Shown here piece by piece: positions 1-7,275 of a DNA stretch of 12,117 nt. Under the pieces are notes generated by a model that worked only from the letters and a program-made list of their open reading frames with translations, did no database searches and was not told the DNA's origin. Positions within the stretch are counted from its first letter, which is position 1; each line of letters opens with the position of its first letter. The stretch is taken from NCBI GenBank assembly GCA_946482495.1, contig CAMLRV010000046.1, positions 1 to 12,117 on the forward strand, read 5' to 3'. The position numbers were made by a program, and so were the translations under genes. The DNA is from an uncultured Flavobacteriia bacterium (GTDB lineage: Bacteria > Bacteroidota > Bacteroidia > Flavobacteriales > Flavobacteriaceae).

Positions 1-49
1 AATTACTAGTAATTTGAGGATTTTATATTTTAAATATTTTTGGATTAAA

Positions 50-1921
50 TTACCCTTTTAACCAAGCATTTTTAACAGCTTCTTTTGATTTTTCAGTAGC
101 CATCCAACCTGATTTTTCTTCTTTTGGTAAGTTAATTTTACCTTTTAAAACTTGATCTTTTCCATCTCTAGTTATCGTTACAGAAATAGCATCACCATCT
201 TTCCAAGTTTCACTAGACATAATTAAATCATAAATATTGTCTAAGTTATATTCTTTGTCATTAAAAGCCTTTAAAACATCATTACCTTTAATTCCTAAGC
301 TAGTCATGAAAACGTTATTGCTAACATCTGGTAAGGCTTTAATTTGTTTGGTGCTTTGATCAACAGTAATTAATGGTGTTCTTCCTCCTTTTAAAAATGG
401 ATTTCCAGAAACTGTTGTAGTTGCTTTTGTAACTCCCATTTTAGCAAAAAATTCATCATATGGAATTGGAGTTTCTCCAGCCACATATTTATTTAAAAAT
501 TCACCAATTTGTGGGTAAGTGATTCTTGTAATTGTTGCAAATAATTCGTCATCATTAAATGGTTTGTTACTTCCAAATTCTGTCGATAAATCTTGCATTA
601 AACTTAAAATTCCTCTTTTACCGTTGCTTAATTCTCTTAATTGAATATCAATACACATTGCAATTAATGCACCTTTTTGATAAACATTTAAGTATTGTTC
701 TTTGTATGGCTGCTCTAAAACGTTTTTACTCATTTTAGTAAAACTCATTTTGTCATTCATGTTGCTAGCTTCTTCAATTTTACCAGCCATTCTTTTGTAG
801 AAATCTTCTTCAGAAATTAAACCTTGATTTACTTGGAATAAGTTAGCGAAGTATTCTGTAATTCCCTCATACATCCATAAATGTTCAGACATTTTTGGGT
901 TGTTGAAATCGAAATAATGAATTTCTCTTGAATGTACACTTAATGGTGTTACAATATGGAAAAACTCGTGAGAAACTACATCTTTTAATTGTTCTTGTAA
1001 CGCTTCTAATGGCATCATTTCAGGCATAACAACAGTTGTTGAAGTCATGTGTTCTAAAGCTCCAAAACCTTTTGCGTCTTTTGCTTTCATGTCTGATAAA
1101 TACAATAAAACCGTGTATTTTTTGTTTGCATTAAATTTTCCTAAGAATTTTTTCTGCGCTCTCATGAATTTTTCAGCTTCTGGAGTAATATCAGCCGCTT
1201 TATATTTACCAGTTGGTGAATATACACTGATAACAATATCCATACCTTCCACGTTAAATTCTGTGTAATCTGGTTTAGAATACATCATTGGGTTGTCTAC
1301 CAATTCTCCATATCTTGAAGTATTGAAAACATCAACTTCATTACTTGGATTGGTATCTACTAAAGAAGTTGCTCCCCATAATGTTGCTGGGTGTTTTACT
1401 TCAACCGTATATGGAATTTCAGATTTTCCTTCAAAATATCCAACAAAGCCATGTGTATTTAACATGAAGTTTTCACCAGCTTTGATGTTCGTTCCAGCAG
1501 GTGAAAAGATATCTTCGCTTTCTCCAAAACCAGCTCCACCTTCAGTATCATAAGTATCACTTACATTATACGTTACTTTGGCTAATTTTTTAGCATCGTA
1601 AATTGTATATGAATTTTCATCCATTTTAGCAATCTTCAATGGATTTCCTTTTGCATCAAAAGCTTTTACATTGTCTACAAATCTTCCATAATTGTCTTCA
1701 GAATAAGTTCCCGGAACAATTTTAGGAATGTTAAAAGTTGTAGTTTCTGTTGTAATTGTTGGATTTGTAATTGTAACTTTAACTTTATCGTCTACTACAT
1801 TTACTAAATCGATACTAACTGCTACATTGTTTTTAGTAGAATTTGTTGCAGTTGTAACATTAGAAGTTTTACAACTCATTAAAAAAATTGCGCAACTTAG
1901 TGTTATTAATACCTTTTTCAT
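50..1921 (-). CDS. M61-family (glycyl aminopeptidase-like) metallopeptidase, lipoprotein
   Basis: Predicted zinc-dependent aminopeptidase of 623 residues. The zinc site is visible: HEFFH at residues 318-322 (His318 and His322 as ligands, Glu319 as catalytic base) and, 30 residues after His322, YEGITEYF with Glu352 as likely third ligand, the arrangement known in M61 peptidases. An N-terminal beta-rich domain covers about residues 33-200, and a PDZ-like domain covers roughly 500-600, as in the family. The N-terminus has a lipoprotein signal with lipobox LMSC and Cys17. The residues after it (KTSN) are not acidic, so the protein is probably tethered on the periplasmic side rather than at the surface. 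The start is the only Met giving a complete signal peptide. It lies downstream of a strong terminator and so needs its own promoter, which I could not identify. Family assignment is firm; the substrate is unknown. Confidence 0.9.
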   Translation of the reverse strand: MKKVLITLSCAIFLMSCKTSNVTTATNSTKNNVAVSIDLVNVVDDKVKVTITNPTITTETTTFNIPKIVPGTYSEDNYGRFVDNVKAFDAKGNPLKIAKMDENSYTIYDAKKLAKVTYNVSDTYDTEGGAGFGESEDIFSPAGTNIKAGENFMLNTHGFVGYFEGKSEIPYTVEVKHPATLWGATSLVDTNPSNEVDVFNTSRYGELVDNPMMYSKPDYTEFNVEGMDIVISVYSPTGKYKAADITPEAEKFMRAQKKFLGKFNANKKYTVLLYLSDMKAKDAKGFGALEHMTSTTVVMPEMMPLEALQEQLKDVVSHEFFHIVTPLSVHSREIHYFDFNNPKMSEHLWMYEGITEYFANLFQVNQGLISEEDFYKRMAGKIEEASNMNDKMSFTKMSKNVLEQPYKEQYLNVYQKGALIAMCIDIQLRELSNGKRGILSLMQDLSTEFGSNKPFNDDELFATITRITYPQIGEFLNKYVAGETPIPYDEFFAKMGVTKATTTVSGNPFLKGGRTPLITVDQSTKQIKALPDVSNNVFMTSLGIKGNDVLKAFNDKEYNLDNIYDLIMSSETWKDGDAISVTITRDGKDQVLKGKINLPKEEKSGWMATEKSKEAVKNAWLKG

Positions 1922-1973
1922 TTTTATAATATTTTAATCAAACGATTAGTATCTATTATGTTTAAATTGTTAC

Positions 1974-2013
1974 AAAAAAAAATCCCGTCTCGTTAAATAA
2001 AACGAGACGGGAT
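1974..2013 (-). terminator. Strong intrinsic terminator after the DUF2805 gene
   Basis: A perfect 13-bp inverted repeat, ATCCCGTCTCGTT (1982-1994) with its complement at 2001-2013, encloses a 6-base loop. Read on the minus strand it is followed by a run of eight to nine U (A-run 1974-1982 on the plus strand). It sits just past the DUF2805 stop codon and separates that gene from the M61 peptidase gene. The plus-strand side has only a short T-run (2016-2020). Confidence 0.93.
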
Positions 2014-2018
2014 CATTT

Positions 2019-2306
2019 TTAGTCAAATTTATTCTTAAAATAGTATTTACTATCTAAGTCATCAATGTCATCATCTAAATTATTTGGTTTGAAAGTTTTT
2101 GGTTTTGGTTTCCCAGCTGCCACTTTCTTTTTCCAAAGCTCAAAATTATCTTTAGAAAGTTTTTTGCGCATAATTTCTGTAACCTCGGCTTCAGTTATGC
2201 CAAATTCTTCTTTAATCATTTCAAAAGGTTTTTTTTCCTCTTGAGCCATACTAATTACTCTTTCAGTTTCTTCGTAAGTTAGTTCGATCTTTTTACTTTT
2301 TTTCAT
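2019..2306 (-). CDS. DUF2805 / TIGR03643-type small protein
   Basis: Small soluble protein of 95 residues with no signal peptide or membrane segment. Residues 9-60 match what I recall of the DUF2805/TIGR03643 family: a helical stretch with PFE at 27-29, EEFGITEAEV at 33-42, MRKKL at 46-50 and FELWKKKV at 55-62. The helix-turn-helix-like pattern suggests nucleic-acid binding, but no function is established to my knowledge. The tail is basic (PKPKTFKP, 67-74), then acidic (DDDIDDLD, 78-85), and is longer than the family core. The gene lies 101 bases downstream of the AlkB-like gene on the same strand and ends in a strong terminator, so it may be the last gene of that transcript. Family genes are, from memory, often near photolyase/cryptochrome genes; none is present here. 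Confidence 0.8.
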   Translation of the reverse strand: MKKSKKIELTYEETERVISMAQEEKKPFEMIKEEFGITEAEVTEIMRKKLSKDNFELWKKKVAAGKPKPKTFKPNNLDDDIDDLDSKYYFKNKFD

Positions 2307-2388
2307 AAGTGAAAAGCATAATTTATTAGTTATATTTTTATTCTATCAAATGATATTCCAATATTAATAAAAAAAAATATTTTGTAGC

Positions 2389-2408
2389 AAAAAAATGTGC
2401 ATTTTTTT
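2389..2408 (-). terminator. Weak A/T hairpin between the AlkB-like and DUF2805 genes
   Basis: AAAAAAAT (2389-2396) and ATTTTTTT (2401-2408) can pair around a four-base loop, right at the AlkB-like stop codon. The stem has only A-T pairs, so it would be a poor terminator and may let transcription continue into the DUF2805 gene. It could equally be chance in such AT-rich DNA. Confidence 0.25.
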
Positions 2409-3010
2409 TACAGAATTTTTCGGAAAGTTAAGTTAATCCTAGGGTTTTTCGGTTTTGATGCTTTCGGAATTTGATGTTTATAATGAATTTGTGAGCCGCT
2501 TTTCATGACTAATAAACTGCCATTTTGTAAAATAATACTTTGTTTTGCATCTTTATTTGTGTTGTGTTTTAATTGAAAAACGCGTTCTTCACCTAAACTT
2601 AATGAAACAATTATTGGGTCACGTCCTAATTCTTTTTCATTATCAGCGTGCCAGCCATTACTGTCTTTTTCATTTCGGTATAAATTGAGTAAAACTGTAG
2701 TAAATTGTTCTTGAATTTTATTTTCAATTTCGTCTTTAATAAAAGTTAAGGTACTATTAAATGGATGAGGATGCATTACAATATTTGAATAGCCATAGGA
2801 TTTGCCTTCATTTCCATATAATGCGGTTAAACGAGGTTGCAATATTTTTTTTCCGAAAATCGTAATTTCATCATGTTGCCAAGGTGTTTCATTTAGTAAG
2901 ATTTCAAAAAATAAGTTGGCTTTTTCTTTTGTGAAAAAGTTAGGGTAATATATAAATTCCGCATCGGGTAAACTTAGATGTATGGGTTCTTCGTTAAATA
3001 AATTAAGCAT
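2408..3010 (-). CDS. AlkB-like 2-oxoglutarate/Fe(II)-dependent dioxygenase
   Basis: Predicted cytoplasmic nucleic-acid demethylase of 200 residues, which would remove alkyl groups from damaged bases by oxidation with Fe(II), oxygen and 2-oxoglutarate. The iron ligands are visible as HAD (His121, Asp123) and His179 in HYKHQIP. The 2-oxoglutarate-binding arginines are Arg191 and Arg197 in RINLTFR, nearly identical to RYNLTFR of E. coli AlkB. The stretch DNEKELGRDPIIVSLSLG (123-140) resembles the ALKBH2/ALKBH3-type branch more than E. coli AlkB. The length is normal for that branch. The start Met is immediately preceded by the U-run of the aqpZ terminator, so there is no room for a normal leader unless transcription begins inside or upstream of that hairpin. 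Whether DNA, RNA or both is the substrate cannot be told. Confidence 0.92.
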   Translation of the reverse strand: MLNLFNEEPIHLSLPDAEFIYYPNFFTKEKANLFFEILLNETPWQHDEITIFGKKILQPRLTALYGNEGKSYGYSNIVMHPHPFNSTLTFIKDEIENKIQEQFTTVLLNLYRNEKDSNGWHADNEKELGRDPIIVSLSLGEERVFQLKHNTNKDAKQSIILQNGSLLVMKSGSQIHYKHQIPKASKPKNPRINLTFRKIL

Positions 3011-3037
3011 AAAAAAAGCGATGAAATTTTCACCGCT
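3011..3037 (-). terminator. Terminator of aqpZ abutting the AlkB-like start codon
   Basis: On the minus strand AGCGGTGA (3037-3030) pairs with TCATCGCT (3024-3017) around a five-base loop. All eight positions pair in RNA, one as G-U. A run of seven U follows (3017-3011), and the next base begins the ATG of the AlkB-like gene (3010-3008). It lies 23 bases past the aqpZ stop, so it is placed as an intrinsic terminator for aqpZ, but it also occupies the whole leader of the next gene. Confidence 0.75.
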
Positions 3038-3059
3038 AATTTATTTATAATTTCATAGA

Positions 3060-3761
3060 TTATGATTTGTCTTGAAGTAAATTTTTATAAACAAAACCAG
3101 CAACTATTGCACCTAAAATAGGAGCAGCCCAAAAGAGCCAAACTTGAGAAAGTGGTTCACCACCTACAAAAACAGCTTGTGATAAAGAACGTGCTGGATT
3201 TACTGAGGTGTTTGTAATAGGAATACTAATTAAATGAATTAAAGTTAAACTTAATCCGATTGATATTCCTGCAAATTTTCCATTGGCGAATTTGTCTGTT
3301 GAACCTAAAATGATCAATAAGAAAAACAGAGTTAGCACAAATTCTGCTATAAATGCAGCTCCCATTGAATATTTTTCTGGTGAAAAAGCATCAAATCCAT
3401 TAGAGGCAAAAGCACCAGCAGAAGTGTTATCAATTGTAAAGCCACTTTTTCCAGATAAAATAAAGAATAAAGTTCCTGCGGCTGCAATTGCACCTATACA
3501 TTGTGAAGCAATATAAGGTACAATGTCTTTGGCCTCAAATCTTCCACCAGCCCATAAGCCCAAAGTTACTGCAGGATTAAAATGTCCGCCTGAAATGTGC
3601 CCAACAGCGTAAGCCATTGTTAATACAGTTAATCCAAATGCTAAAGAAACACCTAAAAAGCCAATACCTAAATCTGGAATTCCGGCAGCAAATAATGCGC
3701 TACCACAACCTCCAAAAACAAGCCAATATGTTCCGAAAAACTCTGCTAATAATTTTCTCAT
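3060..3761 (-). CDS. aqpZ: Aquaporin Z (water channel)
   Basis: Inner-membrane water channel of 233 residues with six membrane segments and the two half-helices of the MIP fold. Both NPA boxes are present: [10 protein letters not shown] at 61-70 and NTSVNPARS at 184-192. The selectivity-filter residues match E. coli AqpZ: Phe42, His176 (in [10 protein letters not shown]), Thr185 and Arg191. The His/Arg pair with Phe indicates a water-selective aquaporin rather than a glycerol facilitator. Length is typical. The gene has its own terminator. Its 5' side contains an inverted repeat (3776-3796) that could be an operator or leader hairpin. The start Met opens directly into the first helix with the usual [11 protein letters not shown] sequence. 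Confidence 0.96.
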   Translation of the reverse strand: MRKLLAEFFGTYWLVFGGCGSALFAAGIPDLGIGFLGVSLAFGLTVLTMAYAVGHISGGHFNPAVTLGLWAGGRFEAKDIVPYIASQCIGAIAAAGTLFFILSGKSGFTIDNTSAGAFASNGFDAFSPEKYSMGAAFIAEFVLTLFFLLIILGSTDKFANGKFAGISIGLSLTLIHLISIPITNTSVNPARSLSQAVFVGGEPLSQVWLFWAAPILGAIVAGFVYKNLLQDKS

Positions 3762-3775
3762 AGTAAATAGTTTTA

Positions 3776-3796
3776 TTTTTACAAAAAATGTAAAAA
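3776..3796. repeat. Inverted repeat in the aqpZ leader
   Basis: TTTTTACA (3776-3783) and TGTAAAAA (3789-3796) form a perfect 8-bp inverted repeat with a five-base spacer, 15 bases upstream of the aqpZ start codon. No U-run follows on the minus strand, so it is a poor terminator for the EamA gene. It may be a regulator site or an mRNA hairpin for aqpZ. No other terminator is evident for the EamA gene in 3762-3870. Confidence 0.35.
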
Positions 3797-3870
3797 GGTT
3801 AGTTTATCTAAAATACTAAAAAATTTAGCCGAGAGTATTTACTTGATTATAAACTTATTAACAGGAATTT

Positions 3871-4767
3871 TTAGACTTTCTTTTTAGAAAAGTTAATGTT
3901 CATAATAACAATCGCAAGAATAATTAACAATATTCCAAACCATTGCCAGATTACCACATTTTCTTTTAATATTAAAAACGCCATCATTACCGAAACAGGT
4001 AATTCTAGTGAAGCTACAATACTTCCTAACCCTAATCCAGTTTTTGGGAAACCAGCATTCAATAGCATAGGTGGAATAATGGTTCCGAAAAGCGCTAGAA
4101 ATAATCCGTAGTTTTTGAAAATTTCGAAATTTAATGCACCCACTTGCGTGAAAGCGGAAAATGTAAACACAATTACGGCACCACCTAAAAGCATATATAA
4201 ACTTCTTTGAGCAGAAGAAATTCCTAATGCCACTTTATTAGCAGTAAACATAGTTGTAGTGAAAGACGCTGCGGCTAACATTCCCCAGAAAATTCCTCTC
4301 CAATCTAATTTTACATTAAATTCATATAATTTTGTGGCTAAGAATGTTCCAGTAAGTACAATAAGTACAGAAATTATTTTCTGAGTAGAAGGTAGTTTTT
4401 TATCTAAAATCCACTCTAATAATACGCCCATCCAAACCGTTTGCATTAATAATACAATGGCAATAGAAACATCGATATATCTCACACATAAATAGTAAAA
4501 TACACTAGTCATTCCTAACGAAGTTCCCGCAATCATTAATTGTGCAATGTTGGTTGGACTCGCTTGAACTGCTTTTTCTTTATTGTTGATTTTTTGAAAT
4601 AAATTGATTAATAAAACACCAATAATTCCGTATATAAATTGTGATGAAGTAACTTCAGCGGTTGTAAAACCATCTTTATATGCTAATTTTACAAAAGTGG
4701 CTAACATTCCATAGCTTGTTGCTCCTAAAGCAACTAAAAATACTCCTTTTAGTATATCATTTCTCAT
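3871..4767 (-). CDS. EamA-family (DMT superfamily) transporter
   Basis: Inner-membrane protein of 298 residues with about ten predicted membrane helices, arranged as two EamA repeats (roughly 7-144 and 157-292). The end of each repeat has the family pattern: SIAIVLLMQTVWMGVLLEWI (101-120) before a short loop in the first, and LGSIVASLELPVSVMMAFLI (227-246) followed by a KEN loop in the second. These proteins export or take up small metabolites, often amino acids, but the substrate cannot be read from sequence. The gene is flanked by non-coding gaps of about 110 and 144 bases and appears to be a single-gene unit with its own -7 promoter box. The start is the Met directly before the first helix. 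Confidence 0.93.
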   Translation of the reverse strand: MRNDILKGVFLVALGATSYGMLATFVKLAYKDGFTTAEVTSSQFIYGIIGVLLINLFQKINNKEKAVQASPTNIAQLMIAGTSLGMTSVFYYLCVRYIDVSIAIVLLMQTVWMGVLLEWILDKKLPSTQKIISVLIVLTGTFLATKLYEFNVKLDWRGIFWGMLAAASFTTTMFTANKVALGISSAQRSLYMLLGGAVIVFTFSAFTQVGALNFEIFKNYGLFLALFGTIIPPMLLNAGFPKTGLGLGSIVASLELPVSVMMAFLILKENVVIWQWFGILLIILAIVIMNINFSKKKV

Positions 4768-4790
4768 TTCTCATTTTTTTAAAAAGCCGA

Positions 4791-4798
4791 CAAAGATA
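4791..4798 (-). promoter_or_regulatory. Bacteroidetes -7 promoter box for the EamA gene
   Basis: On the minus strand 4798-4791 reads TATCTTTG, an exact match to TAnnTTTG, the -7 element of Bacteroidetes primary sigma factors. It ends 23 bases before the EamA start codon, a suitable leader distance. No clear TTTG was found at the -33 position, so the assignment rests on the -7 box alone. Confidence 0.5.
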
Positions 4799-4853
4799 GT
4801 TCTAAAACTTTAAAAGAGTGTGCATAGTTAAAAAATTTAATTTGATTAAAAAG

Positions 4854-4881
4854 AAAACCCAGTAAAAAATTACTGGGTTTT
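4854..4881 (-). terminator. Intrinsic terminator after the 275-residue lipoprotein gene
   Basis: A perfect 12-bp inverted repeat (4854-4865 with 4870-4881; core ACCCAGTA/TACTGGGT) encloses a four-base loop. On the minus strand it continues into TTTTCTTTTT. It lies 31 bases past the stop codon of the lipoprotein gene. On the plus strand it ends in only four T. Confidence 0.88.
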
Positions 4882-4911
4882 AAGTTTTGAAACAAACTGA
4901 TTTCTTTTTAA

Positions 4912-5739
4912 TTATAGATTCACATTATAAACTTGTCCTGTAGGATTATGAGTATATGTTGCTAAATTATCACATTCGTTATTTCCGTAATCTAAAATTC
5001 CATTTAACACCGTTCCTTGAAGATTTAATTGTCCTTGAGAAATATAGTTACATGCGTATTTTTTAATTAAAGGCTGAACAACAGTAGAAGTTAAAGTAGT
5101 TCCGTTTGGTCTGTTAACAGTATGTGTTCCTGAAATTACTTCATAAATGTTATCTCCTAATGTTGCAGTGGTTACACCTGCAGTTTGTCTGACAGTTCTT
5201 GTTCCATAATGTGTAAATTCAGCACCATTTTGAAGTGTGATTTTTCCATTTGTTACTGTTCTTGTCCATTGTGGAATTGAAGCATTAGTAGTTTGATTTG
5301 TATAAACTACAGTTCCTTCAATTTTTCTTAAATTCACATAATAATTACTTCTTTCAATTGTCATTGTAGTTCCATTTGTCATTACATAACCTGAAAGTGT
5401 TATTGTTAAAATTCCTGAACGAGTTACTCCGTTTTGAGTACAACCTGTACCGAAATCTACTGTAAAAATTTTAGGAAAAACTCCTGGAGTTGTATTGTTT
5501 ACAGTAATAGTAGCACATGTAGGTGTCGTACTTACTTCATTAGTTCCTCTGCTAGAATAACTTGAATTTGTACTAGCGATATCAATACCAGAATTAAAAT
5601 CTAATTCACTAGTAAAATCTGCAGTGATATTTGCACCAACCATTTCACTATCTACATTGTCTGGAGTTTCATCTTCTTTATTACATGAAGTTAATGAAAT
5701 TGCTAGTAGCGCAAAAAAATACATTTTTAAATTTTTCAT
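4912..5739 (-). CDS. Lipoprotein of unknown function, predicted surface-exposed
   Basis: The 275-residue product has a lipoprotein signal with lipobox LTSC and Cys19. The next residues, NKEDE, resemble the lipoprotein export signal described in Capnocytophaga (X-K-(D/E)2-X), which sends lipoproteins to the outer face of the outer membrane. The mature part is rich in Thr, Asn and beta-strand patterns and has four cysteines (75, 100, 230, 256) that could form two disulfides. The C-terminal features KKYACNYISQG (226-236) and LDYGNNECDNLA (249-260) are, from memory, shared by a group of Bacteroidetes lipoproteins of unknown role. No catalytic motif is visible. The gene is a single unit with a possible promoter at 5771-5805 and a strong terminator. 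I cannot name a function. Confidence 0.85.
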   Translation of the reverse strand: MKNLKMYFFALLAISLTSCNKEDETPDNVDSEMVGANITADFTSELDFNSGIDIASTNSSYSSRGTNEVSTTPTCATITVNNTTPGVFPKIFTVDFGTGCTQNGVTRSGILTITLSGYVMTNGTTMTIERSNYYVNLRKIEGTVVYTNQTTNASIPQWTRTVTNGKITLQNGAEFTHYGTRTVRQTAGVTTATLGDNIYEVISGTHTVNRPNGTTLTSTVVQPLIKKYACNYISQGQLNLQGTVLNGILDYGNNECDNLATYTHNPTGQVYNVNL

Positions 5740-5770
5740 AACATTAGTTTTTAAAGGTTTAGTATTTAGA

Positions 5771-5805
5771 CAAATAAAAGAATAAAAGGTTTAATTTGTA
5801 TCAAA
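5771..5805 (-). promoter_or_regulatory. Possible promoter of the 275-residue lipoprotein gene
   Basis: On the minus strand TTTG (5805-5802) is followed after 23 bases by TTTATTTG (5778-5771), one mismatch from the Bacteroidetes -7 element TAnnTTTG, ending 31 bases before the start codon. The spacing is at the long end of what is known. The upstream TTTG lies inside a small inverted repeat, AATTTGTATCAAATT (5793-5807). Confidence 0.35.
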
Positions 5806-5844
5806 TTTGGGTTAAAAAAATACTTTTTTGTTATAATTTAATTT

Positions 5845-6357
5845 TTACATCCAAATTTTCTTACTTAATGCGTAAACAACATGAGTTCTATTAGTTGTTT
5901 CTACAAAAACGGTATCTGTTAAAATGGCGCCTAATTTTTCTACTGCTTTGCGCGAACGGAAATTGTTTTCACCAACATGAAAAATAATGGTTTCCATAAA
6001 TTGAAAAGCGTAATTTATCATTAGCTTTTTTAATGCTCTGTTGTAAGGTGTTCCCCAATAATTTCTAGCTATAAAAGTATAACCAATGGCTAGTGATTTT
6101 TCATTTTCATTGACGTCATAATAGCGAGAACAACCAAATGTTTTTCCGGTTTTTACATCAATTACTTTAAAAGCCGATTTTGATTCAAGGGCTTGATTGA
6201 AAAAATCCTGAAAAACTTCTTTTTGATATCTGTCTTTGTCGGGATGTTGTTCCCAAAGTAATTCATCAGATGCAATAGTATATAATTCTTCGAAATCATT
6301 CTCAGAAAGCGGTACAATTTTGACTAATTCATTTGATAATGTTGGTTGCAAATTCAT
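5845..6357 (-). CDS. GNAT-family N-acetyltransferase (RimJ/RimL-like)
   Basis: Cytoplasmic protein of 170 residues that would transfer an acetyl group from acetyl-CoA to an amine. The GNAT fold can be followed: the first strand at about 10-16, the central strand LAIGYTFIARNYWG at 89-102 leading into the pyrophosphate-binding helix (RALKKLMINYAF, 107-118), and the late block GENNFRSRKAVEKLGA (129-144), in which Asn and Ser typically contact CoA. The usual (R/Q)xxGxG/A loop is degenerate here (RNYWGTPYN, 98-106), as in many RimJ/RimL-type members. The substrate is unknown. The start ATG overlaps the stop of the upstream PD40 gene by one base (TAATG), indicating translational coupling. It is the last gene of the run and no good terminator follows. 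Confidence 0.88.
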   Translation of the reverse strand: MNLQPTLSNELVKIVPLSENDFEELYTIASDELLWEQHPDKDRYQKEVFQDFFNQALESKSAFKVIDVKTGKTFGCSRYYDVNENEKSLAIGYTFIARNYWGTPYNRALKKLMINYAFQFMETIIFHVGENNFRSRKAVEKLGAILTDTVFVETTNRTHVVYALSKKIWM

Positions 6358-7274
6358 TATAATTTCAAACTGTATTTATAAATTCGACTCAAACCATTTT
6401 CATATTTATTGATTTCCTTTTCTAATTCTTCTATGGTTTTGAAACCTAAATTTGAAACGGAATTTCGTTTACTTGTGAAATATAACGTTTCAGTTTTCGT
6501 ATCGTAAAAAGGACAATAATCCATTAGAGAAGAATTTACTGCAGCTCCCATATTTTTAGCTTTTTCCCAATCGCCATTTTTATCTTTATAGCTAATATAT
6601 AAATCGCCACTTCCTAGACCTTCAGGTCTGTTGTAACCAGTGAAAATTAAGAATTTCTCATCTGGTGAAACAAATGCATTAAATTCAAAACCAGCTGTAT
6701 TAATATTTAAACCTAAGGTTGTTGGTTCCGAATATTTATTGTTTTTGTATTTACTGAAAAATATATCGTCTTTTCCTAGTGATTTTGAACCATCCGAAGT
6801 GTAATAGATGTTTCCGTTTTTTGCTAATGAAGGATAAAATTCATTGTTGGAAGTATTTACTGGTAGCCCTAAGTTTTTTGGAGTACTCCAGTCACTTTTT
6901 AGATTTTGTCGTTCTACAAACCAAATGTCGTAATCTTTAGATTTGGATGTTGAATTATCTAACGGACGATTGGAAGAAAAATATAATTTCAAACCATCAT
7001 GAGATAAAAAAGGTTCTATATCTCTATGTTTTCCTGTAAAATTTATCAGTTTTGGTTCTGACCATTTTTTGTTTATTTTTTGAGAATAGGCAATTACAGA
7101 AACTTCTTCATTTGTGTTTTGAATGGTAAAATACACTTCGTCTTGATTTTGAGAAAGGGCTAAATCTCTAGTATTGATGTATTTTTTTAGAAAATCAAAT
7201 GCAGCAACTGGATGGGTTTGCTCTTGAGAAAATCCGAAAGTAGTTGCGAAAAGTAAAAATATTTTTTTTATCAT
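6357..7274 (-). CDS. Secreted PD40 (WD40-like) beta-propeller protein
   Basis: The 305-residue product has a Sec signal peptide likely cut after FGFSQ (13-17); there is no lipobox, so it is predicted to be soluble in the periplasm or secreted. The remainder is built of TolB/PD40-type repeats. Characteristic blades are at about 36-50 (DEVYFT), 87-103 (LSHDGLKLYFSSNRP), 146-153 (NGNIYYTS), 192-206 (VSPDEKFLIFTGYNR) and 251-260 (TETLYFTSKR). PD40 propellers usually bind protein or sugar ligands and sit at the N-terminus of OmpA-like or peptidase proteins; here no other domain is fused, and a C-terminal helix follows (270-295). The gene is one base from the upstream YdeI-type gene and overlaps the GNAT gene, so it belongs to the same transcript. 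The specific role is unknown. Confidence 0.85.
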   Translation of the reverse strand: MIKKIFLLFATTFGFSQEQTHPVAAFDFLKKYINTRDLALSQNQDEVYFTIQNTNEEVSVIAYSQKINKKWSEPKLINFTGKHRDIEPFLSHDGLKLYFSSNRPLDNSTSKSKDYDIWFVERQNLKSDWSTPKNLGLPVNTSNNEFYPSLAKNGNIYYTSDGSKSLGKDDIFFSKYKNNKYSEPTTLGLNINTAGFEFNAFVSPDEKFLIFTGYNRPEGLGSGDLYISYKDKNGDWEKAKNMGAAVNSSLMDYCPFYDTKTETLYFTSKRNSVSNLGFKTIEELEKEINKYENGLSRIYKYSLKL

Positions 7275-7275
7275 A

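Noticed and set aside
1047..1937. Three plus-strand open frames of 69-86 codons within the M61 gene
   Set aside because: They are antisense shadows of a full-length gene with intact catalytic motifs, and they have no promoter or family resemblance.
1922..1982. Possible promoter for the M61 gene (minus strand: TTTG, 24 bases, then TAATCGTTTG)
   Set aside because: The -7-like element has four bases instead of two between TA and TTTG, the spacing is too long, and the upstream TTTG lies in the terminator's U-run.
3283..3516. 77-codon plus-strand frame inside aqpZ, with similar ones at 3896-4111 and 8891-9232
   Set aside because: These are antisense shadows of aqpZ, the EamA gene and the sodC/htpG junction; the last even crosses the htpG terminator hairpin.
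5814..5829. A-run/T-run hairpin as terminator for the GNAT gene
   Set aside because: The stem would be about six A-T pairs only, and such runs are expected by chance here.
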